Origin: SIAQ01 sp964484265
GTDB taxonomy: Bacteria; Planctomycetota; Planctomycetia; Gemmatales; Gemmataceae
Direction of reading: 5' to 3'
NCBI GenBank assembly: GCA_964484265.1
Contig: CAZAFH010000021.1
Coordinates: forward strand, 9,098-73,097
DNA: 64,000 bases
A program made the position numbers and the translations under genes. Positions 33,334-43,039 of the stretch are shown one piece after another (position 1 is the first letter of the stretch; every line of letters starts with the position of its first letter). Below the pieces are notes generated by a model that saw nothing but the letters and a program-made list of their open reading frames with translations, searched no databases and was not told the DNA's origin.

Positions 33334-34758
33334 CTACGCCAGCACCTCGCGCACCACGTTGCCATGCACGTCGGTCAAGCGATAATCGCGGCCTTGGAAG
33401 CGGTAGGTGAGGCGAGTGTGATCCAGACCGAGCAGGTGGAGGATCGTCGCCTGGAGGTCATGCGGGTGCACCGGATTTTCGCCGACGTCGAAACCGAGTT
33501 CGTCAGAGGCGCCGAACGTCATGCCGGGCTTGAACCCGCCGCCGGCGACAAAGATGGTGAACGAGAACGGATGGTGATCGCGACCAAGATTCGCTCCGCC
33601 GGCGGTGCGGCCTTCGCGGAAGGGCGATCGGCCGAATTCACCCGACCAAATGACGATCGTCTCGTCCAGCATGCCGCGATGCTTCAGATCGCGAATGAGA
33701 GCGGTGACGGCCTTGTCCATCGTTCGGCATTTCACGGGTAGACCGAATTTGATGTCGCGGCCGCTGCCCGTGCCGTGGAAATCCCAGCCCCAGTCGTGAA
33801 GCTGCACGAACCGCACGCCGCGTTCGACGAGTCTGCGAGCGAGTAGGCAGTTGTTGGCGAAACTCGCGGCGCCTGGCTGCGCGCCGTACATGTTGATGGT
33901 GCTTTGCGTTTCGCGCGTGATGTCCATTACCTCGGGCACGGCGGTTTGCATGCGGAACGCCATCTCATACTGCGCGATGCGGGTGCGCGTTTCCGGATTG
34001 CCCAGTTCGCCGGCCTGGATTTCGTTGAGGTCGCGGAGGGCGTCAAGCGACAGGCGGCGCATGCTTGCGTCCATGCCGTTGGGGTTGGATACGTAGAGCA
34101 CCGGATCCCCCTGGCTTCGGCATTGCACGCCTTGGTAGATCGACGGAAGGAATCCGTTGTTCCAGCAACTGTTGCCCGCGCTCGGAAACGTGCCGCTCGA
34201 CACCAGTGCGATGTAGCCCGGCAGATCGGCGCTCTCCGACCCGAGGCCGTACGTCACCCACGAGCCCATGCCCGGGCGTCCAAATTGGGGCGAACCCGTG
34301 AACAGCAACAACTCCGCCGGTGCGTGGTTGAATTGCTCCGTGTGCATCGATTTGATGAAGCACAGCTCGTCGGCGACCGTCGGCAGATGCGTGACGGCTT
34401 CGGAGATCCACGCGCCAGACTGACCGTGCCGGGCGAATCGCTGCGGCGTTCCAAGCAGACGAGGTACGCCGGAGGTGAAGGCGAATCGGCGACCGCGCAA
34501 GAACGACTCCGGGCACGGCTCGGCATTTCGCCGGACGAGTTCCGGTTTGTAATCGAAAAGATCGAGGTGCGGCGGCGAACCGGCCATGTGCAAGTAGATG
34601 ACATTCTTCGCCTTGGCCGGGAAATGCGGTCGACGAGGCCGCATCGGGTCGGCCTGCTGCGCGGACACGCCGCCATTCATGAGCGACGCCAGCGCGATGC
34701 CGCCGAGGCCAATCTGGCACCCCTGAAGAAAATGTCGGCGGGTGATATCGATGTTCAT
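33334..34758 (-). CDS. DUF1501 family protein (exported, sulfatase-like fold)
   Basis: A 474-residue protein with a twin-arginine-type signal ('TRRHFLQGCQIGLGGIALASL'). Conserved blocks include 'KNVIYLHMAGSPPHLDLFDYKP', 'GVRFVQLHDWGWDFHG', 'ETIVIWSGEFGRSPF' and 'GRDHHPFSFTIFVAGGG'. DUF1501 proteins have an alkaline-phosphatase/sulfatase-like fold. In planctomycetes they are usually paired with a DUF1549/DUF1553 cytochrome protein, as here (next gene, 79 bases upstream on the same strand). The substrate is unknown. Confidence 0.9.
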   Translation of the reverse strand: MNIDITRRHFLQGCQIGLGGIALASLMNGGVSAQQADPMRPRRPHFPAKAKNVIYLHMAGSPPHLDLFDYKPELVRRNAEPCPESFLRGRRFAFTSGVPRLLGTPQRFARHGQSGAWISEAVTHLPTVADELCFIKSMHTEQFNHAPAELLLFTGSPQFGRPGMGSWVTYGLGSESADLPGYIALVSSGTFPSAGNSCWNNGFLPSIYQGVQCRSQGDPVLYVSNPNGMDASMRRLSLDALRDLNEIQAGELGNPETRTRIAQYEMAFRMQTAVPEVMDITRETQSTINMYGAQPGAASFANNCLLARRLVERGVRFVQLHDWGWDFHGTGSGRDIKFGLPVKCRTMDKAVTALIRDLKHRGMLDETIVIWSGEFGRSPFREGRTAGGANLGRDHHPFSFTIFVAGGGFKPGMTFGASDELGFDVGENPVHPHDLQATILHLLGLDHTRLTYRFQGRDYRLTDVHGNVVREVLA

Positions 34759-34837
34759 ATTGGATCCCCAATTTATTGTCGAATGAATCGTACCGTTATT
34801 TTTTGTTACGTGGATTTACGTCGCGTGAATCACGGTA

Positions 34838-37333
34838 TCACCGTTTCGCCAGTGTTTCGTCCAAATTCAATAACACATTGCCAACAACGGTCCAGGCGGC
34901 CATTTCAGGGGGTTGCATCCCAGCTGGCAGCGGGCCGATTGGGTCGGTTGCCATCTGTTGGGCGAGTTTCGGGTTCTTAGTGTACTGCTCCTGGGCCCTG
35001 GTGAATAGCTCCGTGAGACGTTTGAGTTCCGTGGCATGCGGCGGGCGCGAGAGGCACAGGCGGAAGCCGAATGTCAGTTTGGATTCGAGCGTCTTTCCTC
35101 CGTCCTTCACGATGCGCCGGCCGAGCGCCTGGGCCGCCTCGACGTAGACGGGATCGTTGAGCGTCACGAGCGCTTGCAACGGCGTGTTGGTGCGCGGCCT
35201 GGCGATGGTGCAGACCGTGCGGGCCGGCGCGTCGAACGTTGTCATTGACGGGTAGGGCGTCGTGCGGCGCCATTGCGTGTACAACGCTCGCCGGTACTTG
35301 TCTTCGCCAGCGCTCGTTTCCCAGTCGGTGCTGCCGCCGAAGGCTGCGGTCAGCCCGAGCTTCGGGCGCGGCGGACGCACGGGGGCGCCGTACATCTTCG
35401 GGCTGAGCAGCCCGGCGACAAAAAGCGACTGATCGCGAATCGTCTCGGCTGAGGATCGGAAACGCGGTCCTCGGGCCAGGAAGCGATTGTCTGGGTCGTG
35501 CTCCATCATCGCGGGGGTGACTTGCGATGATTGGCGATATGCCGACGACGTGACGATCGCCTTGAGCAAACGCTGCATGTCCCATTTCATCGTCGTCGCG
35601 AATTCGATCGCCAACCAATCGAGCAACTCAGGGTGCGTCGGCGCCTTGCCGCGGATACCGAAATCGTCGGGCGATTCCATGAGCCCCAGGCCGAAGATTT
35701 GCTCCCAGAAGCGATTGACGGCAACACGCGCGGTCAGCGGATTCTCCGGCGCGACCAGCCAGTTCGCCAGGCCCAGCCGGTTCGGCGTTTGACCACCTGG
35801 CAACGCGTGGAAGAGCGTCGGCACGCCAGGCTTGACCTCCTTGCTCTGGTCCAGGAAATTGCCTCGAACGTGGATCTTCGTTACGCGCTGCTTGTTCGCG
35901 GGCAGTTCCTTCATGATCGGCGTCGGCACGCCTTTGACCGCGTCGTAGGCTTTTTTGGTCGCCGTCAACTGCGATGCGATTGCCTGGAATTCGGGCAGGG
36001 TCGAGCGGTAATGTTTCATCACTTCCAGCTTTTGGGCTGCGTTGCGTTTCTTGGGGTCGAGCGCGAGTATCTTCTTGATCGGCGCTGGCGCCTTCGCGGC
36101 TTTGTCTTTCTCCCATGCCGACTGGCTGGCGTCGAGTTTTGCGTCAGCCTTTAGCAATTGGCTTTCGAGTTTGGCGATGACGCCCTCGAGTTCGGTTTTC
36201 TTCTTCTCGTCTTCCGCAGTGATGACGAGCATCGTAGGGCTGTTGTTGCTTTTGTCGGAGTCTTCTGTCTGGTTCAGAATAGCAAACATGCGGAAGTATT
36301 CTTCCTGGCTGATCGGATCGTATTTGTGGTCATGGCACTGAGCGCACGCCATCGTGATGCCCATCCAGACCTGCATCGTGGTGTTGACGCGATCGACGAC
36401 GGCAGCGACGCGAAACTCCTCGTCGCTCGTGCCGCCCTCGTCGTTCGTCAGCGTGTTGCGATGAAATGCCGTGGCGAGTATCTGATCTTGCGTCGCGCCG
36501 GGCAATAGATCGCCGGCCATCTGCTCGATCGTGAAGCGGTCGTAAGGCAGATTGCGGTTAAAGGCGTCGATCGTCCAGTCGCGGTATTTCCAGATCGTGC
36601 GGGCGCTGTCGGTGGCATAGCCGTTGGAGTCAGCATACCGGGCGAGATCGAGCCAAACCTGGGCCCAGCGTTCGCCGAACGCTGGCATCTTCACCAGACT
36701 GTCCACGTACTGTTCGTAGGCGTCGTCGCGCTTGTCGTTGACGAAGCGGTCAACCATCTCGATCGTCGGCGGCAGACCCGTCAGATCGATGGCGACGCGC
36801 CGGGCCAATGTGTAGCGATCGGCCTCGGGCGACGGCTTGAGCCCTTCTTTCTTCATTCGGTCCAGTAAAAACGCGTCGATGACGCCTCGCCCCCAGGCCT
36901 TTTCCTTGAGTACGGGTACGTTGGGCAGAACCGGTTTGACGAATGCCCAGTGCCGTTGATATTCCGCGCCTTCGGCAATCCAGCGAGTCAGGAGCTGTTT
37001 CTCGGCGGCCGTCAGCGATTTCTTCGTGCTCGGCGGCGGCATGCGGTCGGAGTCTTCCGTCGAATGCACCCGCGTGAGCAATTCGCTTTCCTTGACTTTA
37101 CCGGGCACGACCGCCCGGCTGCCGCTCTTGAGCGTCTTGAATGCAGTCTCCGCGAGATCGAGCCGCAGCCCGGCTTTCTGCACCTTGGCGTCTGGTCCGT
37201 GGCAGGTGAAGCAGTGCGTCGAGAGAATCGGCAGGATGTCCCGGGCGTACTGCACCTTGCCCGTTTGAGCGTGTAAGGGCGGCACGGCGACAAGGAAACA
37301 ACCGAGAAGTATCGAGAACAGCCGGCGTTGCAT
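34838..37333 (-). CDS. Cytochrome c (PSCyt1)/DUF1549/DUF1553 protein
   Basis: I place the start at the ATG at 37333, which opens a signal peptide (MQRRLFSILLGCFLVAVPPL). The frame continues 114 bases upstream without protein-like features. The ~831-residue product has a heme-binding CFTCH (41-45) with 'YARDILPILSTHCFTCHG', then DUF1549 ('DLTGLPPTIEMVDRF', 'WAQVWLDLARYADSNG'), a coiled-coil insert and DUF1553 ('NPLTARVAVNRFWEQIFG', 'NTPLQALVTLNDPVYVEAAQALGRRI'). These are exported planctomycete proteins probably linked to polysaccharide or organic-matter oxidation; the role is inferred. It forms a pair with the DUF1501 gene. Confidence 0.9.
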   Translation of the reverse strand: MQRRLFSILLGCFLVAVPPLHAQTGKVQYARDILPILSTHCFTCHGPDAKVQKAGLRLDLAETAFKTLKSGSRAVVPGKVKESELLTRVHSTEDSDRMPPPSTKKSLTAAEKQLLTRWIAEGAEYQRHWAFVKPVLPNVPVLKEKAWGRGVIDAFLLDRMKKEGLKPSPEADRYTLARRVAIDLTGLPPTIEMVDRFVNDKRDDAYEQYVDSLVKMPAFGERWAQVWLDLARYADSNGYATDSARTIWKYRDWTIDAFNRNLPYDRFTIEQMAGDLLPGATQDQILATAFHRNTLTNDEGGTSDEEFRVAAVVDRVNTTMQVWMGITMACAQCHDHKYDPISQEEYFRMFAILNQTEDSDKSNNSPTMLVITAEDEKKKTELEGVIAKLESQLLKADAKLDASQSAWEKDKAAKAPAPIKKILALDPKKRNAAQKLEVMKHYRSTLPEFQAIASQLTATKKAYDAVKGVPTPIMKELPANKQRVTKIHVRGNFLDQSKEVKPGVPTLFHALPGGQTPNRLGLANWLVAPENPLTARVAVNRFWEQIFGLGLMESPDDFGIRGKAPTHPELLDWLAIEFATTMKWDMQRLLKAIVTSSAYRQSSQVTPAMMEHDPDNRFLARGPRFRSSAETIRDQSLFVAGLLSPKMYGAPVRPPRPKLGLTAAFGGSTDWETSAGEDKYRRALYTQWRRTTPYPSMTTFDAPARTVCTIARPRTNTPLQALVTLNDPVYVEAAQALGRRIVKDGGKTLESKLTFGFRLCLSRPPHATELKRLTELFTRAQEQYTKNPKLAQQMATDPIGPLPAGMQPPEMAAWTVVGNVLLNLDETLAKR

Positions 37334-37492
37334 GGCATGCCCTACGAAAAGAGGCGAATGTGGGTGGGATCGTCTACTATTGAGTATATCGCGCGAGCCA
37401 ACTGCGTGGGAATTGCCAATCACGAAAACACGAAAGAATGAAAACACGAAAGTAGTACCCGCCGTGTTGTCATTCCTTCATGATCCGCCACG

Positions 37493-38971
37493 TTACCTGG
37501 ATCCGAGGTCGACATTCTCGAAACGGAACGGCACGGCGATGGCGTGGTTGCGGGTGCCGAACAGGATCAAGTCGCGCGGTGTGTCTTGGCCTGGGTTGGG
37601 GCGATAGACGATGGTGGCGGTGCGGACGACGCCGCCGTTGTTGATGGTGGTGGTGTCGGCGGTGACGGTGAGCACCTGGAATTTTTGGCCCTTGGCATCA
37701 ACGAGATCGGGCAAATCTTTGCGGTTGCCTGTCCCGCCCATCCGGACTCCGTTGGGGCCGATGACGATGCCGCCGTTGATTTGCACGTTGCCCCGGATGA
37801 TGACGCCTCCGGCGCCGTTTATGACAATGTTGTTGCCAAACGGGCTGGGCGTGAGTCCGTTCATGGAGACGCGGACCTCGTAATCCCCGGCAGGCGTCTT
37901 CTGGATTGCGAGCACGGTGAGTTCGCCGCCGTTGCTGCCGCCGGCCGATTTCCCGGCAGCGTTGAGAATGTCGGGAAATTTCGCGACGATTTCGTTTTGC
38001 AGATCGACGGTGATAGCGAATTGGCCTGAGAGTTCCTTTATCGCTACAGCATGGCCTGGGTTCTTGAAACGGAACTGCGCGGAATTCCTCCGCGGCGCCA
38101 GGCTTGCCGTGTTCGCCAAATGCATTGCGACATCACTTTCGACGATCGAGGGCAACTCGATCTGCTCGAGTGGCTGGCCATTTGCGAGCGTCATTTTTGC
38201 GATTGTCGGCTTGCCAGCGACCACGCCGTTGAGCAGCCGAGGCTCGATGCCGACGGTGAAGTCCAGGATAAGCTCTTTCGTTTTTGCGTCCCGAGAAGCG
38301 CGAAGCTCCGTTTTGACGGCGCCGCGAAAATCGACGATGGGATTCTCGTTAGTGCGGGGAATGACGATGACTGGCCCCGCCGGCGCGACATTCGGATTTC
38401 CCGTGTAGGCGCGAGCGATGCCCCCACGGATAACCCGAACGTTGCCATACCGTGGATCGGTAATGTTCTGTAACCCGCCATCGCCGCGTTCGACGAGGCC
38501 CGCTTCGCGATTGATTCGATCGAGCACCTGCCAGAACGGCGCCTTGATGTCAAGCGTCAGCTTCTTCGTGCCCAGCTTGACGGCATCGCCCTGAAATTGA
38601 ATCGGGTAACCGCTGACTTTTGTCAGTTCGGCAATGGCCTGTTGGGGCGTGGCGTCTTTGATCGTCAGGTGAATTATTTTCGGAGTGAGAATCTGTTTGG
38701 TAAGAATTTGCTCTTCGAATCGACCGATAATATTTCCCAGCCGACGCGACGTTTCGGTATCGGCTCCCTCGCGTGCACGCTTCAGCGCATCGAGCGAATC
38801 GACGCCGAGCGATTCCAGCTCCTTGCGAGCCGATTCGCGCAGCATGTACGATCCGCTGCCCAGTTTCTTCACGAGGCCAGCGACGCGAGCATCGGTTGAA
38901 TCCGGAGATTGCGCGGAAGCTAGGCTGACTAGCAAAAGGAGGGCAGCAACGAACATTGGCCGTGACAACAT
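37493..38971 (-). CDS. Exported planctomycete protein, HEAT-like/STN-like, function unknown
   Basis: The 492-residue protein has a signal peptide (to 'LASAQS'), an N-terminal helical segment 'VKKLGSGSYMLRESARKELESLG' found in planctomycete repeat proteins, and a 'LTIKDATPQQAIAELTKVSGYPI' block resembling secretin/STN domains. A Gly/Asn-rich stretch of short repeats ('GNNIVINGAGGVIIRGNVQINGG') sits near the C-terminus. I assign no enzymatic role. AGGAGCG upstream of the ATG supports the start. It is monocistronic, with intergenic 'cacgaaa' repeats beyond its stop. Confidence 0.65.
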   Translation of the reverse strand: MLSRPMFVAALLLLVSLASAQSPDSTDARVAGLVKKLGSGSYMLRESARKELESLGVDSLDALKRAREGADTETSRRLGNIIGRFEEQILTKQILTPKIIHLTIKDATPQQAIAELTKVSGYPIQFQGDAVKLGTKKLTLDIKAPFWQVLDRINREAGLVERGDGGLQNITDPRYGNVRVIRGGIARAYTGNPNVAPAGPVIVIPRTNENPIVDFRGAVKTELRASRDAKTKELILDFTVGIEPRLLNGVVAGKPTIAKMTLANGQPLEQIELPSIVESDVAMHLANTASLAPRRNSAQFRFKNPGHAVAIKELSGQFAITVDLQNEIVAKFPDILNAAGKSAGGSNGGELTVLAIQKTPAGDYEVRVSMNGLTPSPFGNNIVINGAGGVIIRGNVQINGGIVIGPNGVRMGGTGNRKDLPDLVDAKGQKFQVLTVTADTTTINNGGVVRTATIVYRPNPGQDTPRDLILFGTRNHAIAVPFRFENVDLGSR

Positions 38972-39053
38972 GACAATCGCTCCTGGGACGTCGAACGCAA
39001 AATATCGGCTATCCGCTAATTATCCGCTTTGGCGTCTCGATTGCAAGCGGGAT

Positions 39054-40487
39054 TCACGCCAAGATCTCCCGCACGACGCGGGCGGGTTGGTTGTCCGTGA
39101 GCGTCAGTTCCTGATTATTTCGGCGGAACGCGAGCCGGCGATGGTCGAGGCCGAACAGATGAAGGATCGTCGCCTGGTAGTCGTAGTGATGAACGACATC
39201 CTGGACGGCGTTGTAACCGAACTCGTCGGTGGCGCCGTAGGTCATGCCGCCCTTGATGCCGCCGCCCGCGAACCACATGCTAAACCCGAAGGTGTTATGG
39301 TCACGGCCATAGCTCGAGTTGGCGTTCTGGATTACGGGCAGGCGTCCCATTTCGCCGCCCCATGCGACGAGCGTCGTGTCGAGCAAGCCGCGCGCCTTGA
39401 GATCGTAGATCAATGCTGCCGAGGGCTGGTCGATTTTCCGCGCCGACCTGGGCAGACTGACGGCGATGTTGCTGTGATGGTCCCAGAACTGGTTGCCCGT
39501 GCACAATTGCACGAAGCGCACGCCGCGTTCGACGAGTCGGCGCGCGATCAGGCAGCGCTCGGCGAAATCGCGGCAGGCGGGATCGTCGAACCCGTAGAGC
39601 CGTTTCGTCGCCTGGGTCTCGCGCGTGAGGTCGAGCGCTTCGCGGGCTGCCGACTGCATGCGCGCGGCCAGGGCGTAGCTGGCCAATCGCGCCTCGAGTT
39701 CCGACTGCCCGGGATGCCGATCGAGATGCTCGCGATTGAGCTGCTCGAGAAAGGAAAGATAGCGCGACTGAGCATCGCCGCGCATGTGCGGAGCGGCGTC
39801 GAGATTCAGAATGCGCGGCTCCGAATTGCGGACCACCGTGCCCTGGTAGATCGAGGGCAACCAGCCATTCGACCAGTTGCCGACGCCGACGACCGGAAGA
39901 GTCACGTCAGGAAGCACCATGTACGCGGGCAGATTTTGCGATTCGCTGCCCAATCCGTAAGTCAGCCAGCTGCCGAGTACCGGTCGCCCTGCCAAGATGC
40001 GGCCCGTGTTCAGCGCGACTGCGGACTGTACGTGATTATTGACGGCTGTACGCATCGAACGCACGACGCAGACGTCGTCGATGACGTTCCCGAGGTGGGG
40101 CAACAGCGTCGAGATCTCCGTGCCCGATTGTCCGCAACGACGAAACGGCCACGGGCTGGGAAAGAGCTGGTTAACGACCTGCTGCGGACTGTCGAATCGC
40201 AGTTGCCCCGGATACGGCTGACCGGCCCGGCGTTCGAGTTCGGGCTTGCGCTCGAGCAAATCGATGTGGCTTGGACCGCCCTGCATGAACATCGAGATCA
40301 TCGCCCGAGCCTTCGGCGGATGGTGCGGCTCGCGCGGCAGGAGATCAAAAGCTCGCGGCTCCAACTCCGGTCGCGTCGGCGCGGCAAGCAATCCATCCTG
40401 GTGCAAAAGCCAAGTCAACGCGGCGCCGCCTAGCCCCATCGTTGAACCGGCCAAAAAATGACGACGCGAAAGGCAGTTGATGTTCAT
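39054..40487 (-). CDS. DUF1501 family protein (exported), second copy
   Basis: The 477-residue paralogue of the protein at 33334 has a twin-arginine-type signal ('SRRHFLAGSTMGLGGAALTWL') and the family blocks 'ISMFMQGGPSHIDLLERKP', 'GVRFVQLCTGNQFWDHH', 'TTLVAWGGEMGRLPV' and 'GRDHNTFGFSMWFAGGGIKGG'. Unlike the first copy, no DUF1549/DUF1553 partner lies next to it. It is divergent from the MFS gene across a 178-bp gap. Confidence 0.9.
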   Translation of the reverse strand: MNINCLSRRHFLAGSTMGLGGAALTWLLHQDGLLAAPTRPELEPRAFDLLPREPHHPPKARAMISMFMQGGPSHIDLLERKPELERRAGQPYPGQLRFDSPQQVVNQLFPSPWPFRRCGQSGTEISTLLPHLGNVIDDVCVVRSMRTAVNNHVQSAVALNTGRILAGRPVLGSWLTYGLGSESQNLPAYMVLPDVTLPVVGVGNWSNGWLPSIYQGTVVRNSEPRILNLDAAPHMRGDAQSRYLSFLEQLNREHLDRHPGQSELEARLASYALAARMQSAAREALDLTRETQATKRLYGFDDPACRDFAERCLIARRLVERGVRFVQLCTGNQFWDHHSNIAVSLPRSARKIDQPSAALIYDLKARGLLDTTLVAWGGEMGRLPVIQNANSSYGRDHNTFGFSMWFAGGGIKGGMTYGATDEFGYNAVQDVVHHYDYQATILHLFGLDHRRLAFRRNNQELTLTDNQPARVVREILA

Positions 40488-40665
40488 TCGTGATACCCGA
40501 AGAAGGCAGGTGGGATTTGATTAATTTATCCGACGACTCGCCATTCCGCAAGTTGCATTTTTGGCGGGGCCATTATTCGAAAGGCCAATCAGGTTTGACC
40601 TTTCCGACGCACCTTTTATCCTGTCTTGATCGTTATCCACCCTACCAAACAAGGGCATCCCTCCC

Positions 40666-42234
40666 ATGAACTCGCAACCGACCAGCAATTTTGGCAAATG
40701 GATGGCGCTCTCCGCAGCCCTTTTGGGTTGGCTTTTCGATGGTCTCGAGATGGGCCTCTTCCCACTCGTTCAAGGCCCGGCTCTCGCAGAACTCGTGCCC
40801 GATCCCGCCAACCGCACCTTGTGGATCGGCATCATTACCAGCTTTTTCCTCATCGGCGCCGCTACCGGAGGCGTCCTGTTCGGTTGGCTGGGCGACCGCA
40901 TTGGCCGGGTGCGCTCGATGATGCTGAGCGTCCTGACGTACGCGCTGGTAAGCGGCATGTGCGGATTCGCGACAGAAGCCTGGCAGATCGGCGTCTTGCG
41001 TTTCGTGGCGGCACTCGGCATGGGCGGCGAATGGTCGCTCGGCGTGGCCCTTATCAACGAAATCTGGCCGGACCGCTCGCGCGCCTTTTTGGCCGGCCTG
41101 ATCGGTGCGGCGGCGAACGTCGGCTATCTCATTATCGCCGCGATTGGCTACACCGTCGTCGAAAACATCGTCGAAGTGCGTGGCTACCTTGCGATGGTGC
41201 TTTCCGACGACTGGGTCGATCATCTCGTGACCCGCGAGAATCAGGGCTGGCGCTTTTTGATGATGGTCGGCGCCGTTCCCGCCCTGCTGACGTTCTTCAT
41301 CAGGTGGTTCGTGCCCGAATCGGAAAAATGGGAGCAGGAACGAGGCAAAGGCGCCACCTCGCACTGGGCGACGCGCGATCTTCTGAGCGTGTTTTTCGGC
41401 GCGCTGGCGGCGTGCGCGATCATCGCCGTCTGGGCGACACCATGGAAAAGCGTGCTCGGCATGGGCGACGAGCAAAACGCCGTCATTCTGGCCGGTCAAA
41501 TCGCGTGCTCGCTGCTTGGTTTTGTATTCGTCGCCTGGGGTTACACGTATCCCGTGTTGTGCTATCTCCGCCGCGCTCAGGCGGCGGGGCAGTTCGGCAC
41601 GGCCGACAGCGGGCCGATGCTCCGGCGGATGCTGTTGGCCGCGACGCTGAGCGGCGTCGCCCTGCTAGGGACCTGGGGCACGATCCAGCATGCGCCGAAG
41701 TGGTCGGGCGACCTCGTCCAGCAAGAACGCGAAAAGCTCACCGCAGCCGAGCGCGAAGCGACACCGGCGCCGGCGGCCAAGGAATACACGCAGATCGCCA
41801 CGGCGTTTGGCGCCATCGTCGGCACGATCGTCGCGGCGATGCTCGGCGGCTGGCTGGGGCGGCGGATCACCTACTTTGGCCTTTGCATCGCGTCTTTTAT
41901 CGCTCTTCAGCTGTTTTACCAAACCTCAACTGTCTTCGACACGCGATTTCTCATCCTCGCCTGCCTGGGCGGCGCGATCAGTGCCTCGTTCTACGGCTGG
42001 CTGCCTCTTTACCTTCCCGAGATCTTCCCGACCGCTATCCGGGCGACAGGGCAGGGCTTCGGCTTCAACTTCGGCCGAATCATCGCCGCCATCGGCGTGT
42101 TGCAGCTGAGCAACCTGCAATCCGCGTTCGGCGGCCTGCCCCAGGCGTGTGCGGCTCTGAGCTTCATCTATTTCGCTGGCATGGTCGTAATCTGGCTCGT
42201 GCCCGAAACCAAAGGCCAACCGCTGCCGGAGTGA
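40666..42234 (+). CDS. MFS transporter (AAHS/sugar-porter-like)
   Basis: The 522-residue protein has twelve predicted helices, 'GWLFDGLEMGLFP' in helix 1 (the DG motif of the acid:H+ symporter group), motif A 'GWLGDRIGRVRSM' and 'GMGGEWSLGVALINEIWP' in helix 4-5. It includes longer than usual charged loops around residues 170-200 and 340-375. The substrate is probably an organic acid or metabolite. No helpful neighbour narrows it down. Confidence 0.85.
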   Translation: MNSQPTSNFGKWMALSAALLGWLFDGLEMGLFPLVQGPALAELVPDPANRTLWIGIITSFFLIGAATGGVLFGWLGDRIGRVRSMMLSVLTYALVSGMCGFATEAWQIGVLRFVAALGMGGEWSLGVALINEIWPDRSRAFLAGLIGAAANVGYLIIAAIGYTVVENIVEVRGYLAMVLSDDWVDHLVTRENQGWRFLMMVGAVPALLTFFIRWFVPESEKWEQERGKGATSHWATRDLLSVFFGALAACAIIAVWATPWKSVLGMGDEQNAVILAGQIACSLLGFVFVAWGYTYPVLCYLRRAQAAGQFGTADSGPMLRRMLLAATLSGVALLGTWGTIQHAPKWSGDLVQQEREKLTAAEREATPAPAAKEYTQIATAFGAIVGTIVAAMLGGWLGRRITYFGLCIASFIALQLFYQTSTVFDTRFLILACLGGAISASFYGWLPLYLPEIFPTAIRATGQGFGFNFGRIIAAIGVLQLSNLQSAFGGLPQACAALSFIYFAGMVVIWLVPETKGQPLPE

Positions 42235-42240
42235 CGATCA

Positions 42241-42260
42241 CCGCTAGCGGTTTAGCGCTC
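42241..42260. repeat. Degenerate half copy of the 12785-12842 repeat
   Basis: CCGCTAGCGGTTTAGCGCTC matches the arm of the 12785-12842 inverted repeat at 18 of 20 positions. It falls in the 58-bp gap between two convergent genes. Confidence 0.6.
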
Positions 42261-42292
42261 GCTCGGCGCCACGCGGAGAGCTATCCCCCCCA

Positions 42293-42832
42293 CTACGTCG
42301 CAGCCTTCTTCAACTCCCTGAGCAGCGTTTCCATGCTCGGCCGATCCGCGGCGTCGGTCGAGATGTGCGAGAAAATGAGATTTCCATTAACGTCCAGTAC
42401 AAAATCCCCACCCAATTGAAGCAAGTCGGCCTCGCGATGAGGCAGCCCTGGCAGCCAACCCTTGATAGTTAACTTAACGTAACGTAGAAGTACGCTAGGT
42501 TTCAAAAAACTAAGCAATGATGCATGCTTCAATCCAAACGATTGATATGCCTTCCTGTCCGGGTCCGAGACGACCGGGAACGGCATCGGCAACTCCTCCA
42601 GAAACGCACGCACCAGCGCCGGCGGCATGAAGCTCACCACCAATACGCTCGCCCCCATTTCGTCGATCGACGGCCAAATTCCCTGCACCTCGACGAGGTG
42701 CGCCCTGCACGAAATTCAGCCCAGGTGACGCAGAAAAATGAGCAGCAACGGCTTGCCCAGATGCTCGCCGATCGACGTCGCACTGCCATCGGGGCGATAC
42801 AGGGCGATATGAGATGCATTGGAAGCATACAT
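42293..42832 (-). CDS. Peroxiredoxin-like (AhpC/TSA_2) protein, probable selenoprotein with in-frame UGA
   Basis: One frame runs from the ATG at 42832 to 42293, broken only by UGA at 42718-42716 (codon 39). Upstream it reads 'GKPLLLIFLRHLG' and downstream 'ISCRAHLVEVQGIWPSIDEM'. Homologous PRXL2/AhpC-TSA_2 proteins have 'FLRHFGCxxCRE' here, so UGA occupies the first Cys and a UxxC motif results (Cys42 intact). The downstream half is fully conserved: 'PFPVVSDPDRKAYQSFGL' and 'GGDFVLDVNGNLIFSHISTDAADRP'. A SECIS-like hairpin follows the UGA. The total is 179 residues, normal for the family. A nonsense mutation is the alternative. Likely a thioredoxin-fold redox enzyme. Confidence 0.75.
42680..42718 (-). 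promoter_or_regulatory. Putative bacterial SECIS element
   Basis: Immediately after the UGA, the mRNA has 14 bases and then GCACCTC-GTC-GAGGTGC (42701-42685), a perfect 7-bp stem with a 3-base loop starting with G. The loop begins 21 bases after the UGA, within the 16-37 range of known bacterial SECIS elements. An outer AATTTC/GGAATT pairing can extend the structure. Confidence 0.65.
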
Positions 42833-43039
42833 AGTTAATAATTCCGTTATGATTACGGCCCGTAATAAATTTATTAAAGCTAATGAGTTACAATACTTTG
42901 AGACTCGTATCTCGGAGTTGAAACTCGGCTGCGCGTCGGTTACAAATGGATTGTTGAATGTTTTGATTATCTCGTTTTCTGGTTTGCAACACGGTTGCAA
43001 TGTTTGGATTTTTCTTTCTTTCTTTTCAGGAGTCCGAAG

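Noticed and set aside
38685..40433. 582-codon open frame on the plus strand
   Set aside because: It is antisense to the DUF1501 gene and the preceding secreted protein; composition is typical of a high-GC shadow frame.
42716..42718. UGA read as a simple nonsense mutation making a pseudogene
   Set aside because: Not excluded, but less likely: no other frame damage, the exact Cys position is affected, and a SECIS-like hairpin follows at the right distance.
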